Positions 19,880-27,598 of a stretch of DNA of 64,000 nt are shown piece after piece (position 1 is the stretch's first letter; the number at the start of each line of letters is the position of its first letter). The stretch comes from Lutraria lutraria (Eukaryota; Mollusca; Bivalvia; Venerida; Mactridae): NCBI GenBank assembly GCA_964023205.1, contig OZ026845.1, positions 1,064,001 through 1,128,000 on the forward strand, in the 5' to 3' direction. A program made the position numbers and the translations under genes. The notes below the pieces were generated by a model that did not search any database, was not told the origin of the DNA, and was given only the letters and a program-made list of their open reading frames with translations.

Positions 19880-20251
19880 ATGGCACCAAAGCGACCACTC
19901 CTGCATAAATACGGACATCTGGTTTTGGGTTTAACTCAAGCCCCAGATGGGTTAAGAAGAAAGATGATACATGGAGCATCTAAAGAAATGATTCAATGTG
20001 TGGCAGAATGCTGTCAGAATGTTTTAAAAGGCAATGTTGCCTTATCCCCCTCTCAAAAGCAAAGGTTGAAGTCCAAGCGTCAACATCTCCGCACTTTAGC
20101 AGATAAAAGAGTATCCATTCAAAAAAAGAAACGTGTGTTGAATCAAAAAGGAGGATTATTTCCATTACTGGCTCTTGCTCCAATCATTGCTATAGCTGTT
20201 GCTGCAGGAGCACTCAGTGGAGGTGTTGCCACACTGGTGAAAAAAATATGA
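19880..20251 (+). CDS. Conserved Polinton small protein with C-terminal hydrophobic segment
   Basis: The product is 123 aa. It has a helical N-terminal part (KEMIQCVAECCQNVLKGNV), a Lys/Arg-rich centre, then KGG followed by a hydrophobic Ala/Leu/Ile segment (about 93-118). The first 90 residues parallel the start of the 18696 product, so the two are likely paralogues. Similar proteins occur in many animal Polintons, with no function known to me. The GG before a hydrophobic stretch could be a processing site for the adenain-type protease (inference). The stop codon overlaps the next ATG as ATGA. Confidence 0.75.
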   Translation: MAPKRPLLHKYGHLVLGLTQAPDGLRRKMIHGASKEMIQCVAECCQNVLKGNVALSPSQKQRLKSKRQHLRTLADKRVSIQKKKRVLNQKGGLFPLLALAPIIAIAVAAGALSGGVATLVKKI

Positions 20252-20979
20252 AGAAAATGGCTATCGTCCCGTTCAAAATGCTAGAAGAGATGAATCGATG
20301 GAAAACAGAACAACGATCACGTTTACGTCCTCCCCCGCAAGTCAGTCAAACATCCGATTAACAGAAACAAATGGGAGACGTATTACAAAATGAATCGTTG
20401 TCTGAATCAGAAAAAGCACAACACTATGGGCAAGTCTTGCAAAAGTTTCAACTGTCTCATCAAAAAGCACGTGAACCGGCTACTCTGGCTGGAACGGCTG
20501 CACCGGTTGCACCGGTTGTTCCAGCTGCTCAAGGTGCACAAGGGGCACAAGGTGCACAAGCGGCTCCTGCTACATTGACGGATCGGATTCTTGAAAGTGT
20601 TCCTACTACCATGCGTCGAAAAACTCAACTTTTATTACACTTTCTACAAAATCATCCCCACATGTCATGGAATGATCAAGGGATGTTGGAATATCATGGA
20701 AAACCAATACAAGGATCCAACATTATTGATTTGGTAAATGATGTCATACGTCATAGAAAAGGGTCGGAGCCTAGAGGATGGGAACAGTTTTCTAGTGGAC
20801 TAAGAGATGTCAATGTACCACAAGAAGTGATAGGAAATAAACGGAGATGGTCATGGATGCAAAAAGCAGACGATTCGGAAGAAGATGATGAAATCTTTAA
20901 TAGTTTTGTTGAGCCTCCTTCACCTATAAGTAAACCTGCCAAACAGATGAAAGCAGAACCTAAGTGGGAAGCCTACTAG
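20248..20979 (+). pseudogene. Conserved Polinton protein of unknown function, interrupted by TAA
   Basis: The frame starts at an ATG inside ATGA at 20248 (MKKMAIVP, the usual start of this family as I recall it). It meets TAA at 20359-20361 after 37 codons and continues in the same frame to the TAG at 20979. The later part has an Ala/Pro/Gly/Gln linker (about 20495-20575) and a conserved segment with TMRRKTQLLLHFL, WNDQG and KPIQGSNIIDLVNDVIRHRKG. A shorter protein from the ATG at 20371 (202 aa) might still be made. The product is found next to capsid genes in many Polintons, so a virion or assembly role is plausible but unproven. Confidence 0.75.
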
Positions 20980-20984
20980 ACAAC

Positions 20985-22058
20985 ATGAACAAAAAGGTAG
21001 ACAGTCTGTTACATCAGATTTATTATGATCCCCACCATCCGGCTGGGTTTGGTGGGGTAGAACGTCTTACTACAGCAGCTCAAACTCAACTGAAATCCAT
21101 TACGCCAAGTCAAGTGCGATCCTGGTTGAAGGGGCAAAAGACCTATACCCTGCACAAACCTATCCGTAGGGCATTCTCGAGACGGAAAACGATTGTGGGT
21201 GGTATTGATCATCAATGGCAAGCTGATTTGGCAGACATGCAATCCCTGGCTCAGTACAACACCCCTTATCGATATTTGTTGTGTGTCATTGACGTGTTTT
21301 CAAAATATGCTTGGGTAGTTCCCCTCAAGGATAAAACGGGGCTCACATTGGTGGAAGCGTTTCGCTCTATTCTTAAAACGAGACAACCTAAAGCGTTGCA
21401 AACAGATAAAGGAACAGAATTCAAGAATCAAAGGTTTCAACAGTTTTTAGACAAAGTAGGGATTCATTATTTTACGACTGAAAACCCAGAAACTAAGGCT
21501 AGTGTGGTGGAACGTTTTCAACGGACATTAAAATCACGCATGTGGAAATACTTTACGCATCATAAAAAACGAAGGTATATTCAGGTATTGCCTGATCTCG
21601 TGCATGCCTATAATCATCGTGTTCATCGTAGTATACAAATGGCACCCGTATCCGTGAATGAGAATAACGAATCTCAAGTGGCCTTGACCTTGTATGGAAA
21701 ATCAAGAAAGAAAGCGTCGGCGACCTTTCATGTGGGAGATATTGTTCGTATCAATAAAACAAAACGTACATTTGATAAAGGTTATCTACCCAACTGGACC
21801 ACTGAACTGTTTAAAGTGATCCAAGTCAAAAAGACCTCTCCTGCTACTGTGAAATTGACTGATTTAGAAGGAGAACCCATATTAGGTTCGTTTTATTTCT
21901 CTGAAGTACAGGTTATAAAAGATGATGCTATCTATGAAATTGAATCAGTGCTCGCACATCGCCAGAGAAAGGTAGACGGAAGACGAGAAATTAAAGTGCA
22001 TTGGAAAGGCTATCCTTCGAAATTTGACAGTTGGATTCCCGAATCCCATCTCGTTTGA
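20985..22058 (+). CDS. INT: Retroviral-type integrase with chromodomain
   Basis: The product is 357 aa from the ATG 5 bases after the preceding stop. The RVE catalytic core has D81 (QADLADMQ), D141 (LQTDKGTEF) and E176 (ASVVERFQRT), a DD35E spacing. The C terminus (about 310-355) is a chromodomain: YEIESVL, IKVHWKGY and SWIPESHL. It makes the 6-bp staggered joins that give the target-site duplication. The chromodomain may steer insertion to marked chromatin (family knowledge). The frame is intact. Confidence 0.96.
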   Translation: MNKKVDSLLHQIYYDPHHPAGFGGVERLTTAAQTQLKSITPSQVRSWLKGQKTYTLHKPIRRAFSRRKTIVGGIDHQWQADLADMQSLAQYNTPYRYLLCVIDVFSKYAWVVPLKDKTGLTLVEAFRSILKTRQPKALQTDKGTEFKNQRFQQFLDKVGIHYFTTENPETKASVVERFQRTLKSRMWKYFTHHKKRRYIQVLPDLVHAYNHRVHRSIQMAPVSVNENNESQVALTLYGKSRKKASATFHVGDIVRINKTKRTFDKGYLPNWTTELFKVIQVKKTSPATVKLTDLEGEPILGSFYFSEVQVIKDDAIYEIESVLAHRQRKVDGRREIKVHWKGYPSKFDSWIPESHLV

Positions 22059-22095
22059 ACTTGGACTGGTTTATTATACAACTAATAAATACATC

Positions 22096-22341
22096 ATGTC
22101 TCAAGCTGATACGGCCAGTGTGGAAGTGACTGCCTCAGAGCAAGCCAAATTGTGTGAACCCAAAAATAAGGTCACTTTTTTGTCACAAATTGTAGTGGTA
22201 TTTATTATTATTACCGTATCGCTATTTAATTTGTGTTTTCAACGACCCGATCGAGAATTGTGGCTTCTGCTTTTAAGTAGTTCTCTAGGTTATATTCTAC
22301 CGAATCCCTCCTTGAAATTCAATAAACCTAAATCAACATGA
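22096..22341 (+). CDS. Small membrane protein
   Basis: The product is 81 aa from the ATG at 22096. It has two hydrophobic segments, at residues about 27-48 (FLSQIVVVFIIITVSLFNLCF) and about 55-68, followed by LPNPSLK. Short membrane proteins with an LPNP-type end are recurrent in Polintons next to the penton gene. The role is unknown to me; a membrane or lytic function is possible. The stop overlaps the next ATG (ATGA at 22338-22341). Confidence 0.75.
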   Translation: MSQADTASVEVTASEQAKLCEPKNKVTFLSQIVVVFIIITVSLFNLCFQRPDRELWLLLLSSSLGYILPNPSLKFNKPKST

Positions 22342-23180
22342 GTTCGTTTTACATAACACTTATGAGTGATAGCTCTATGGATTTATTCCAAGACAATACG
22401 CAATGCTGTTTTCGTACCAAACTGGCAAAACCCATCCATCTCAATAAACAAGACTGGGAAATTGCCTTAGTGGAAATGATTGTTCCTAGTCAGGTCATTA
22501 ATGTCACTGAAGAAGAGCGACATTTCTACATTGTCACACACGATCCTGTCCTGGGTAAGGCCTTAGAAAACTTTCAGACCTATTGTACTCTCCCCAATAA
22601 AGAAGAAAAAGGTGTACGACTTTGTATTCCTGTAGGAACTTATGTCACACCCCAACATTTGATCGAGACGATTGACTTTACCGTGAAAGATCAATTAGGT
22701 AAAATATTTAGACAGAAAGGGCTTCGATTTACCATGGGTTTTTCAGGACAAAGTAAACGCGCAAAACTGGACAGTTCGGATCAACTAGGCATTCAGTTTC
22801 ATCCCCACATGTTTATTAAACTGGGTGGAGCCCCTGATAGTTCTCCTACCATCTTTTTTAAAGACACTCCGGAACCGTTTCCTCATGGCGTAGATATTAA
22901 CATGGGTCATAATCATTTGTTTGTTTATTCCGACCTTGCGTCTTATACCTATTTGGGAAACATAGAAGCCCCCATCTTACGTGTAGCTCCATTTGATCCG
23001 AGAACGAAAGCAGGAACTAACCCCCATATTCATTTCGAGTTCTTGAATTTACACTATGTACCACTGGCTAAAGCCGACTTTGACACCATCACTATCCATA
23101 TAAGGGGTGACACTGGCCAGTCTATTCAGTTTATTCATGGGAAGTCTATGGTGAAACTACACCTACGTCAAAGACAATGA
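22338..23180 (+). CDS. mCP: Minor capsid protein (penton-like)
   Basis: The product is 280 aa. The N terminus (SSFYITLMSDSSMDLFQDNT, then RTKLAKPIHL) and the WEIALVEM strand are typical of the Polinton minor capsid protein, a single jelly-roll that occupies the vertices. The length is usual and the frame is intact. It overlaps its neighbours on both sides by four bases (ATGA), which fits a shared transcript or closely staggered starts. Confidence 0.88.
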   Translation: MSSFYITLMSDSSMDLFQDNTQCCFRTKLAKPIHLNKQDWEIALVEMIVPSQVINVTEEERHFYIVTHDPVLGKALENFQTYCTLPNKEEKGVRLCIPVGTYVTPQHLIETIDFTVKDQLGKIFRQKGLRFTMGFSGQSKRAKLDSSDQLGIQFHPHMFIKLGGAPDSSPTIFFKDTPEPFPHGVDINMGHNHLFVYSDLASYTYLGNIEAPILRVAPFDPRTKAGTNPHIHFEFLNLHYVPLAKADFDTITIHIRGDTGQSIQFIHGKSMVKLHLRQRQ

Positions 23181-23542
23181 TACCTACTTACCAAGGTCAA
23201 CCTCGACAATATGGACACGGACTTGGATCCATGTTTAAGAAAGCCATGAAAAGAATCATGCCTTTACTGAGTCCATTGGTGAAATCTGGAGTTCACACCT
23301 TAAAAAAAGAAGGTCTCCAGCAAGGAAGAGCCGCTATGCAAGATATCTTGACAGGATCAAACGCTAAAAAAGTAATACGAAAACGTGGAGCCTCTGTGTT
23401 AAAAGATGTGGGTGAATCCTTGTTACGTGCCGTGGCCAGCCCTAAAAGACGTATAAAGAGCAAACCAGTCAAGAAAAGACCTCATTCGAAACTTCATCAT
23501 CGCCGAGTTAAGCAGGCCAGACCTCTTGATATTTTCGATTAA
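23177..23542 (+). CDS. Basic internal virion protein, pVI/pX-like
   Basis: The product is 121 aa. It has a Gly-rich start (GQPRQYGHGLGSMF), an amphipathic helical stretch (about 18-70) and a strongly basic tail (KRRIKSKPVKKRP and beyond). Proteins of this design sit between penton and major capsid genes in Polintons and adintoviruses and are compared with adenovirus precursors VI and X. They are expected to be cut by the viral protease and to contact DNA or membrane. That comparison is by pattern only. Confidence 0.78.
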   Translation: MIPTYQGQPRQYGHGLGSMFKKAMKRIMPLLSPLVKSGVHTLKKEGLQQGRAAMQDILTGSNAKKVIRKRGASVLKDVGESLLRAVASPKRRIKSKPVKKRPHSKLHHRRVKQARPLDIFD

Positions 23543-23544
23543 TC

Positions 23545-24830
23545 ATGATGCAACACGGTTCCTGCGAATGTAGTAAGACAGAGTTGGATGTGTCTGTTGT
23601 GCCACCTACCATGACAGCCATGCAAGAAGGTCGTTGGACTGAGCATTATCCCATTTCTGCTCTGGACAATAATGCTCCGATTGAATTTGTGATTCCTGCA
23701 CAGACAGAAAAATGGACAGATCTGAATCAATCTTACCTGTACCTAAAACTCAAAATTATACAGGCAGATGGTACAGACCTAGCGGCCGACAGTGAAATTG
23801 CTACCGTCAACAATTTCTTTCACAGCATGTTCTCAAGCATTGATGTGTACCTGAATAATAAACTGATCACCAGCAATGCGGACACGTATGCCTATCGGGC
23901 ATACATAGAAAATTTACTCTCCTTCACCTCAAGCTGTAAAGACACTCAGCTTCAGGCGTTAGAGTTATGGGCTGAAGACACCGCTGGTCATACGCTCACC
24001 AAAGTACATGACGGGGATAACAAGGGCTATGGTAAGAGACGTGCTCGTGCCCATCAAAGTCGTGTGGTGGAACTATGTGGACGGCTTCATTTGGATCTGA
24101 TGATGCAAGATAAATATTTACCCAATGGTATGGAAATACGCTTAAGACTAAACAAAGCGTCACCTCAATTCTGTCTCACGAGTACTTCACCGGCTAAAAT
24201 CAAGTTTCTAGAAGCAGGATTCAATGTAAGAACAGTAGATTTACTGCCAGTGGTAGCCAATCAACTCAATCAACAGATTGCTCAACATAACATGAAAATC
24301 CCCATCCGACGAACTGAAGTAAAAACATTTACGATTCATAACGGTCAACGATCCAAGATTGAAGATCATTTATTTCAAGGTCAATTGCCAAAACGGCTTA
24401 TTATCGGTATGGTAAGAAATGGAGACATGAATGGAGACATGGCTACCAACCCCTTTGAGTTCCGTCATTTTACACTGAATCACCTAGAAGTCAGCATTGA
24501 CGGAAAAAGTATTCATAACAAAGCGTTTCAACCCAATTTTGAAACGGGAGAAGTTCTAAGATCCTACATGTCACTCTATCAAGCGACAGGAGCTCTTGGT
24601 CTCAATCGTTCATGAATGATTATCGGAACGGATACACACTCTGGGGGTTGGACTTGACAGCAGATCAAGGTTGCGCGGAAGGTCAACTCCATCCTATAAA
24701 AACGGGCAATCTGAGATTGGAATTTCACTTTGGAACAGCACTTGAACAAGCCATCAACGTGATTGTATTTGCGGAATACGACAATCAAATTGAAATCAAT
24801 CAATTCAGAGAAGTGCTTCTAGATTATTAA
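23545..24830 (+). pseudogene. MCP: Major capsid protein (double jelly-roll), split by a frame change
   Basis: The first part, 23545-24615 (356 codons), starts two bases after the previous stop. It has the hexon-like beginning of the Polinton capsid protein (PPTMTAMQEGRW, IEFVIPAQTEKWTDLN, SSIDVYLNNKLI). The characteristic C-terminal part (NDYRNGYTLWGLDLT, INVIVFAEYDNQIEI) follows in a different frame at 24612-24830, with its ATG overlapping the stop as ATGA. In relatives these parts form one protein, so a small indel just upstream of 24612 most likely broke the gene. Translation of two pieces cannot be excluded. Confidence 0.88.
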
Positions 24831-24831
24831 G

Positions 24832-25260
24832 ATGGAAGACATGGATATTGAACACCTGGAAAAAGGACAAGATTACGAAATGAAGTTATTGGCGTATCCT
24901 TGTTGTACAAGTTCAAAGACGGACTTTTTACAAGAGTGCTTGAATCATCACGTCACAGAAGCACTCCAATCTTTAATTTATAATCAAGTGCATAAAGACT
25001 GTTATGGTTGTCGAGTGAATCATCCTAGTCAAGTACAACATGTACTCTGCTTATACACGAATACGGAAGAGTGGACAGAACTTTACATTCAAAAAGCTAT
25101 TCAACGTTTGGACGTGTTCAAGGTCATGGAAAAGTGGTATCCTGAATTTCGATTATGGATTCAGTTTAAAGAAGAACTCACTCAGAATCAGTTCATAGAT
25201 CAGTGGATCAGTGTTTGGGCTGAACGTGTCAACAGAAATTGGCATTATGGAGACGAATGA
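24832..25260 (+). CDS. Conserved Polinton protein with CxxC...H...H..C cluster
   Basis: The product is 142 aa, starting directly after the capsid stop. Residues 57-73 carry C-x2-C-x3-H-x5-H-x2-C (within CYGCRVNHPSQ), a probable zinc site, followed by Trp-rich helices. The CYGC.VNHPSQ signature recurs in animal Polintons, but I know of no function. The 3' end overlaps the protease ATG by 14 bases. Confidence 0.75.
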   Translation: MEDMDIEHLEKGQDYEMKLLAYPCCTSSKTDFLQECLNHHVTEALQSLIYNQVHKDCYGCRVNHPSQVQHVLCLYTNTEEWTELYIQKAIQRLDVFKVMEKWYPEFRLWIQFKEELTQNQFIDQWISVWAERVNRNWHYGDE

Positions 25261-25837
25261 ACTACAATACCTATTAGATCATTCACCGTTATTAAAACAA
25301 CTACGTGCACGTGTTTGTGCTAAAGATCAATTACCTTCAGAGAAACCGCATGACGTGAAAGCCTATATTGTGAATACCCATAACGGGAATCAACCTGGAG
25401 AACACTGGGTGGCTCTTTATTTAAAAGACAATAAAGCAGTGTACTTTGATTCCTATGGATTACCTCCTTTCGAAGAGATTCTATCCTTTGTGAAAAAACA
25501 TGCCAGCAAAACTTATCTGTGGAATGCCATGAGAATACAAGGCGATATGTTACCGGTGTGTGGTGTGTATTGTCTGTTCGCTTTGGATTTTATCTCACGT
25601 GAATGTGACTTGAACCAGATACTGTTAACCCGATTCAAACCGGACATGTATGGAAAAAATGACACTTATGTGACGCATTGGTTTCAACAATATTATGGTA
25701 CTTATTACATGCATGCTCAATATGTGAACAAGTGTGGACAAAAGTGTTTTGCTCAACGTAACTCTAGACCAGAAGGTCACAGACGTTTGTATCACAGTAT
25801 CATACATAGAAATACAACTCTTTATGGTGATCATTAA
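25247..25837 (+). CDS. PRO: Adenain-like cysteine protease
   Basis: The product is 196 aa from the ATG at 25247. Catalytic residues in family order are H53 (GEHWVALYL), D68 (YFDSYGL), Q98 (RIQGD) and C105 (VCGVYC). This is the Ulp1/adenain (C5) fold used by Polintons and adenoviruses to mature capsid proteins. The frame is intact. The His/Arg-rich C terminus is unusual and may be a DNA-contact surface. It is the last gene of the virion block, and attaaa follows at 25915. Confidence 0.94.
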   Translation: METNELQYLLDHSPLLKQLRARVCAKDQLPSEKPHDVKAYIVNTHNGNQPGEHWVALYLKDNKAVYFDSYGLPPFEEILSFVKKHASKTYLWNAMRIQGDMLPVCGVYCLFALDFISRECDLNQILLTRFKPDMYGKNDTYVTHWFQQYYGTYYMHAQYVNKCGQKCFAQRNSRPEGHRRLYHSIIHRNTTLYGDH

Positions 25838-26119
25838 ATGTAAACAATGTTACTGTTTCATAAAATGTTTCATGTAGTTTCATGTAGTTTCTTGTTACTG
25901 TTTCTTGTTACCAAATTAAAAGTTTAGAAAACTGAAACTAGGCGTCTGTTGTCTTTTTTTATCTTAAGTTCATAAAATTACCAATCAAGCTCCGCACATG
26001 CAGTACATCGGCGCGTGGCGTCATCCAACAATAGGGTGACGTCATCCAAGCAATATGACGTCATCCAACCACGAGAGTGGGCGGCTTTTCAACAGAAAAA
26101 TACTCCGTCTTACAACACA
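25838..26119 (+). promoter_or_regulatory. Promoter region of the right-end gene pair: CCAAT box and CRE repeats
   Basis: After the protease the region has cttgttactgttt repeats and attaaa at 25915. ACCAATCA then lies at 25979-25986, and a three-unit repeat at 26016-26063 contains TGGCGTCA followed by two perfect CRE palindromes, TGACGTCA, at 26037-26044 and 26056-26063. The first start downstream is the ATG at 26120. CRE sites bind CREB/ATF factors; their use here is inferred. Confidence 0.6.
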
Positions 26120-26296
26120 ATGCCTCATTTCATTCTGAGAACTCAAACGCTCAAGATGGAGGCTTTATTAAATGAACTCAAAACAGCAAAACAACTGACA
26201 GAGAAACAGAACAGGGTATGGCGTTCAATCAGTCGCTTAGCTGCTAGCATTTTAGAAAAAGGGAACGAGATCTTCAAACCATTGGTGAGACTATGA
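26120..26296 (+). CDS. Small helical protein (accessory)
   Basis: The product is 58 aa from the ATG at 26120; the frame continues upstream into the CRE repeats without an ATG. It is largely helical (LKMEALLNELKTAKQLTEKQN) and basic, with no recognised domain. The stop overlaps the next ATG (ATGA at 26293-26296). Whether it is separate or the first part of a bicistronic unit ending in the histone-type stem-loops is open. Confidence 0.5.
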   Translation: MPHFILRTQTLKMEALLNELKTAKQLTEKQNRVWRSISRLAASILEKGNEIFKPLVRL

Positions 26297-26604
26297 ATTG
26301 CATTGAAACCAATCGATTTCATCATAGAGAAGAATTATCTCAAATGCGAGAGCAATTTCGAGATCAAGTCAGAGAAAGGCAGCGAGATACCAGGGAAAGA
26401 ACGGTGAATAGACAACGGGAACAACAACAAGAAGAAGAGCATTGGCGTATCATCACTACCGCTCAAGTTGAGTACACGGAACAACCACCAGTACCAGAAC
26501 AGGAATGGTCCTGTGGGGATCTAACATGCAGGCTCTGCTATCCCCCACCAGACTGCCAATGCGAACTATGTACCCAACCAGATCAGTCAGCAAACACGGT
26601 TTAA
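26293..26604 (+). CDS. Arg/Gln coiled-coil protein with Cys-rich tail (accessory)
   Basis: The product is 103 aa. Residues about 10-50 are charged and helical (REELSQMREQFRDQVRERQRD, with many E, R and Q). The tail holds CGDLTCRLC and CQCELC, a possible zinc site. The design, coiled coil followed by acidic/Pro and then CxxC, parallels the left-end protein at 11429, so the two might be distant relatives. The stop is 13 bases before the first right-end stem-loop. Confidence 0.65.
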   Translation: MNCIETNRFHHREELSQMREQFRDQVRERQRDTRERTVNRQREQQQEEEHWRIITTAQVEYTEQPPVPEQEWSCGDLTCRLCYPPPDCQCELCTQPDQSANTV

Positions 26605-26616
26605 AAAACTATCAAC

Positions 26617-26661
26617 GGCCCTTTTCAGGGCCACCAACCACCAACGGCCCTTTTCAGGGCC
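26617..26661 (+). terminator. Tandem histone-type 3' stem-loops (right end)
   Basis: GGCCCTTTTCAGGGCC occurs at 26617-26632 and 26646-26661, each with CAAC before and ACCA after, 13 bases after the stop of the 26293 gene. They lie inside the terminal repeat, so the same sequences terminate the left-end gene on the other strand. Confidence 0.85.
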
Positions 26662-26673
26662 ACCATGTCTCTT

Positions 26674-26683
26674 CGAAAGAAAA
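26674..26683 (+). promoter_or_regulatory. Putative histone downstream element (U7 type), right end
   Basis: CGAAAGAAAA begins 13 bases after the second stem-loop, within the distance seen in histone pre-mRNAs. Confidence 0.6.
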
Positions 26684-26918
26684 TTCTCTCATTGTCTAAA
26701 TTTTAGTCTATTACACACACACAAAGCAATGGTCCCAGAAGTTTCCTAAAATTCATACTATTTTGAGCACCAAATATTGATTTCAAATTTGATTCCAATT
26801 TGTCACAATTTTGTTTACTTTGGGGACCCACCTTAATCTATTTACTCTATATTCTATATGGTCCCAGGAGGTATGGGTCCCAGGAGGCATGGGTCCCAGG
26901 GTATCGCCGACTACTACT

Positions 26919-26924
26919 GATATT
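26919..26924. repeat. Polinton target-site duplication, right (GATATT)
   Basis: Identical to 9070-9075. Confidence 0.92.
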
Positions 26925-27090
26925 TAACGCTGATAAGGAAAAGTCGATAAAGGGATGCAGTATTTATTGCAATAAAACACAATTTTTGAACGTTCGGTTA
27001 GAATTTTTGTTGCTTGGTATTAAAGCATGATATTTAATCTTTGTAAATGACGTAAAATATCATATTACGTTATTTTAGCGATTTTAACCA
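26925..27090. repeat. Dispersed host repeat, copy A right part
   Basis: Continues the interrupted repeat. It is alignable to the reverse complement of about 60440-60610 through phrases such as ctgataaggaaaagtcgataaaggg and atttttgaacgttcggttagaatt. Confidence 0.8.
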
Positions 27091-27404
27091 AGCCATATAC
27101 TTTAAGTTAATACGTCAATTAAAGCATAATTTCACGCCGTTGTGCTCATAAGGTATAAATAAATCTATATGTTGATCTACATGACATCTAGTTTAAAACA
27201 GCCGTATCTCCCAATCAAAATGTTAACATGCTTTGAATAATAATGTGCTTGAGTTCTGCATATGTGTATAATATACATGTATAATTAAATTGTATAAAGC
27301 AATGTGGTTATTGTTTACCCCAAACTAATGTGTTTACCTCCTGAATGGTACCAAACATTTGTAATTCTATGAAGTAAATGACCATGTAACACTGAAGTTT
27401 ATCG

Positions 27405-27598
27405 TGTACGCGTCAATACTACATATAGTAATACCATGAACGTGTCAATGCTATATATAGTAACACTATGTACGCGTCAATACTATGTATAGTAACACCA
27501 TGTACGCGTCATCACAACATACAGTAACATTATGTACACGTCATCACAACATACAGTAACACCATGCGCACGTCATCACAAAAAGCAGTAAAACAATG
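27405..27598. repeat. 32-bp tandem repeat, about 6 copies
   Basis: Units of acgcgtcaatactatgtat plus agtaacaccatgt drift from an atactatatatagtaac form to a catcacaacatacagtaac form along the array. Confidence 0.8.

Larger units (their letters stand above)
9076..26918. mobile_element. Polinton/Maverick (adintovirus-like) element, 17,843 bp
   Basis: The element has terminal inverted repeats beginning agtagtagtcggcgatac, a perfect 6-bp target-site duplication, and the diagnostic gene set: PolB, RVE-family integrase with chromodomain, FtsK/HerA-type packaging ATPase, adenain-like protease, penton and double jelly-roll capsid protein. Virion genes form one plus-strand block (12865-25837). Accessory genes lie near both ends, three on the minus strand. 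Four lesions (two in PolB, one in the 20248 gene, one in the capsid gene) show that this copy is no longer fully functional. The frames are otherwise well preserved, so insertion was probably not ancient. Confidence 0.97.
26613..26918 (-). repeat. Right terminal inverted repeat
   Basis: Inverted match of 9076-9413. It carries one unit fewer of the cctcctgggacccat repeat and lacks a short insertion found on the left. The outer end is ...gtatcgccgactactact. Confidence 0.93.

Noticed and set aside
13528..20361. TAA recoded as a sense codon in this element
   Set aside because: Several intact genes of the same element end in TAA (17343, 17944, 18659, 19841, 23542, 25837), and animal nuclear codes do not reassign it.
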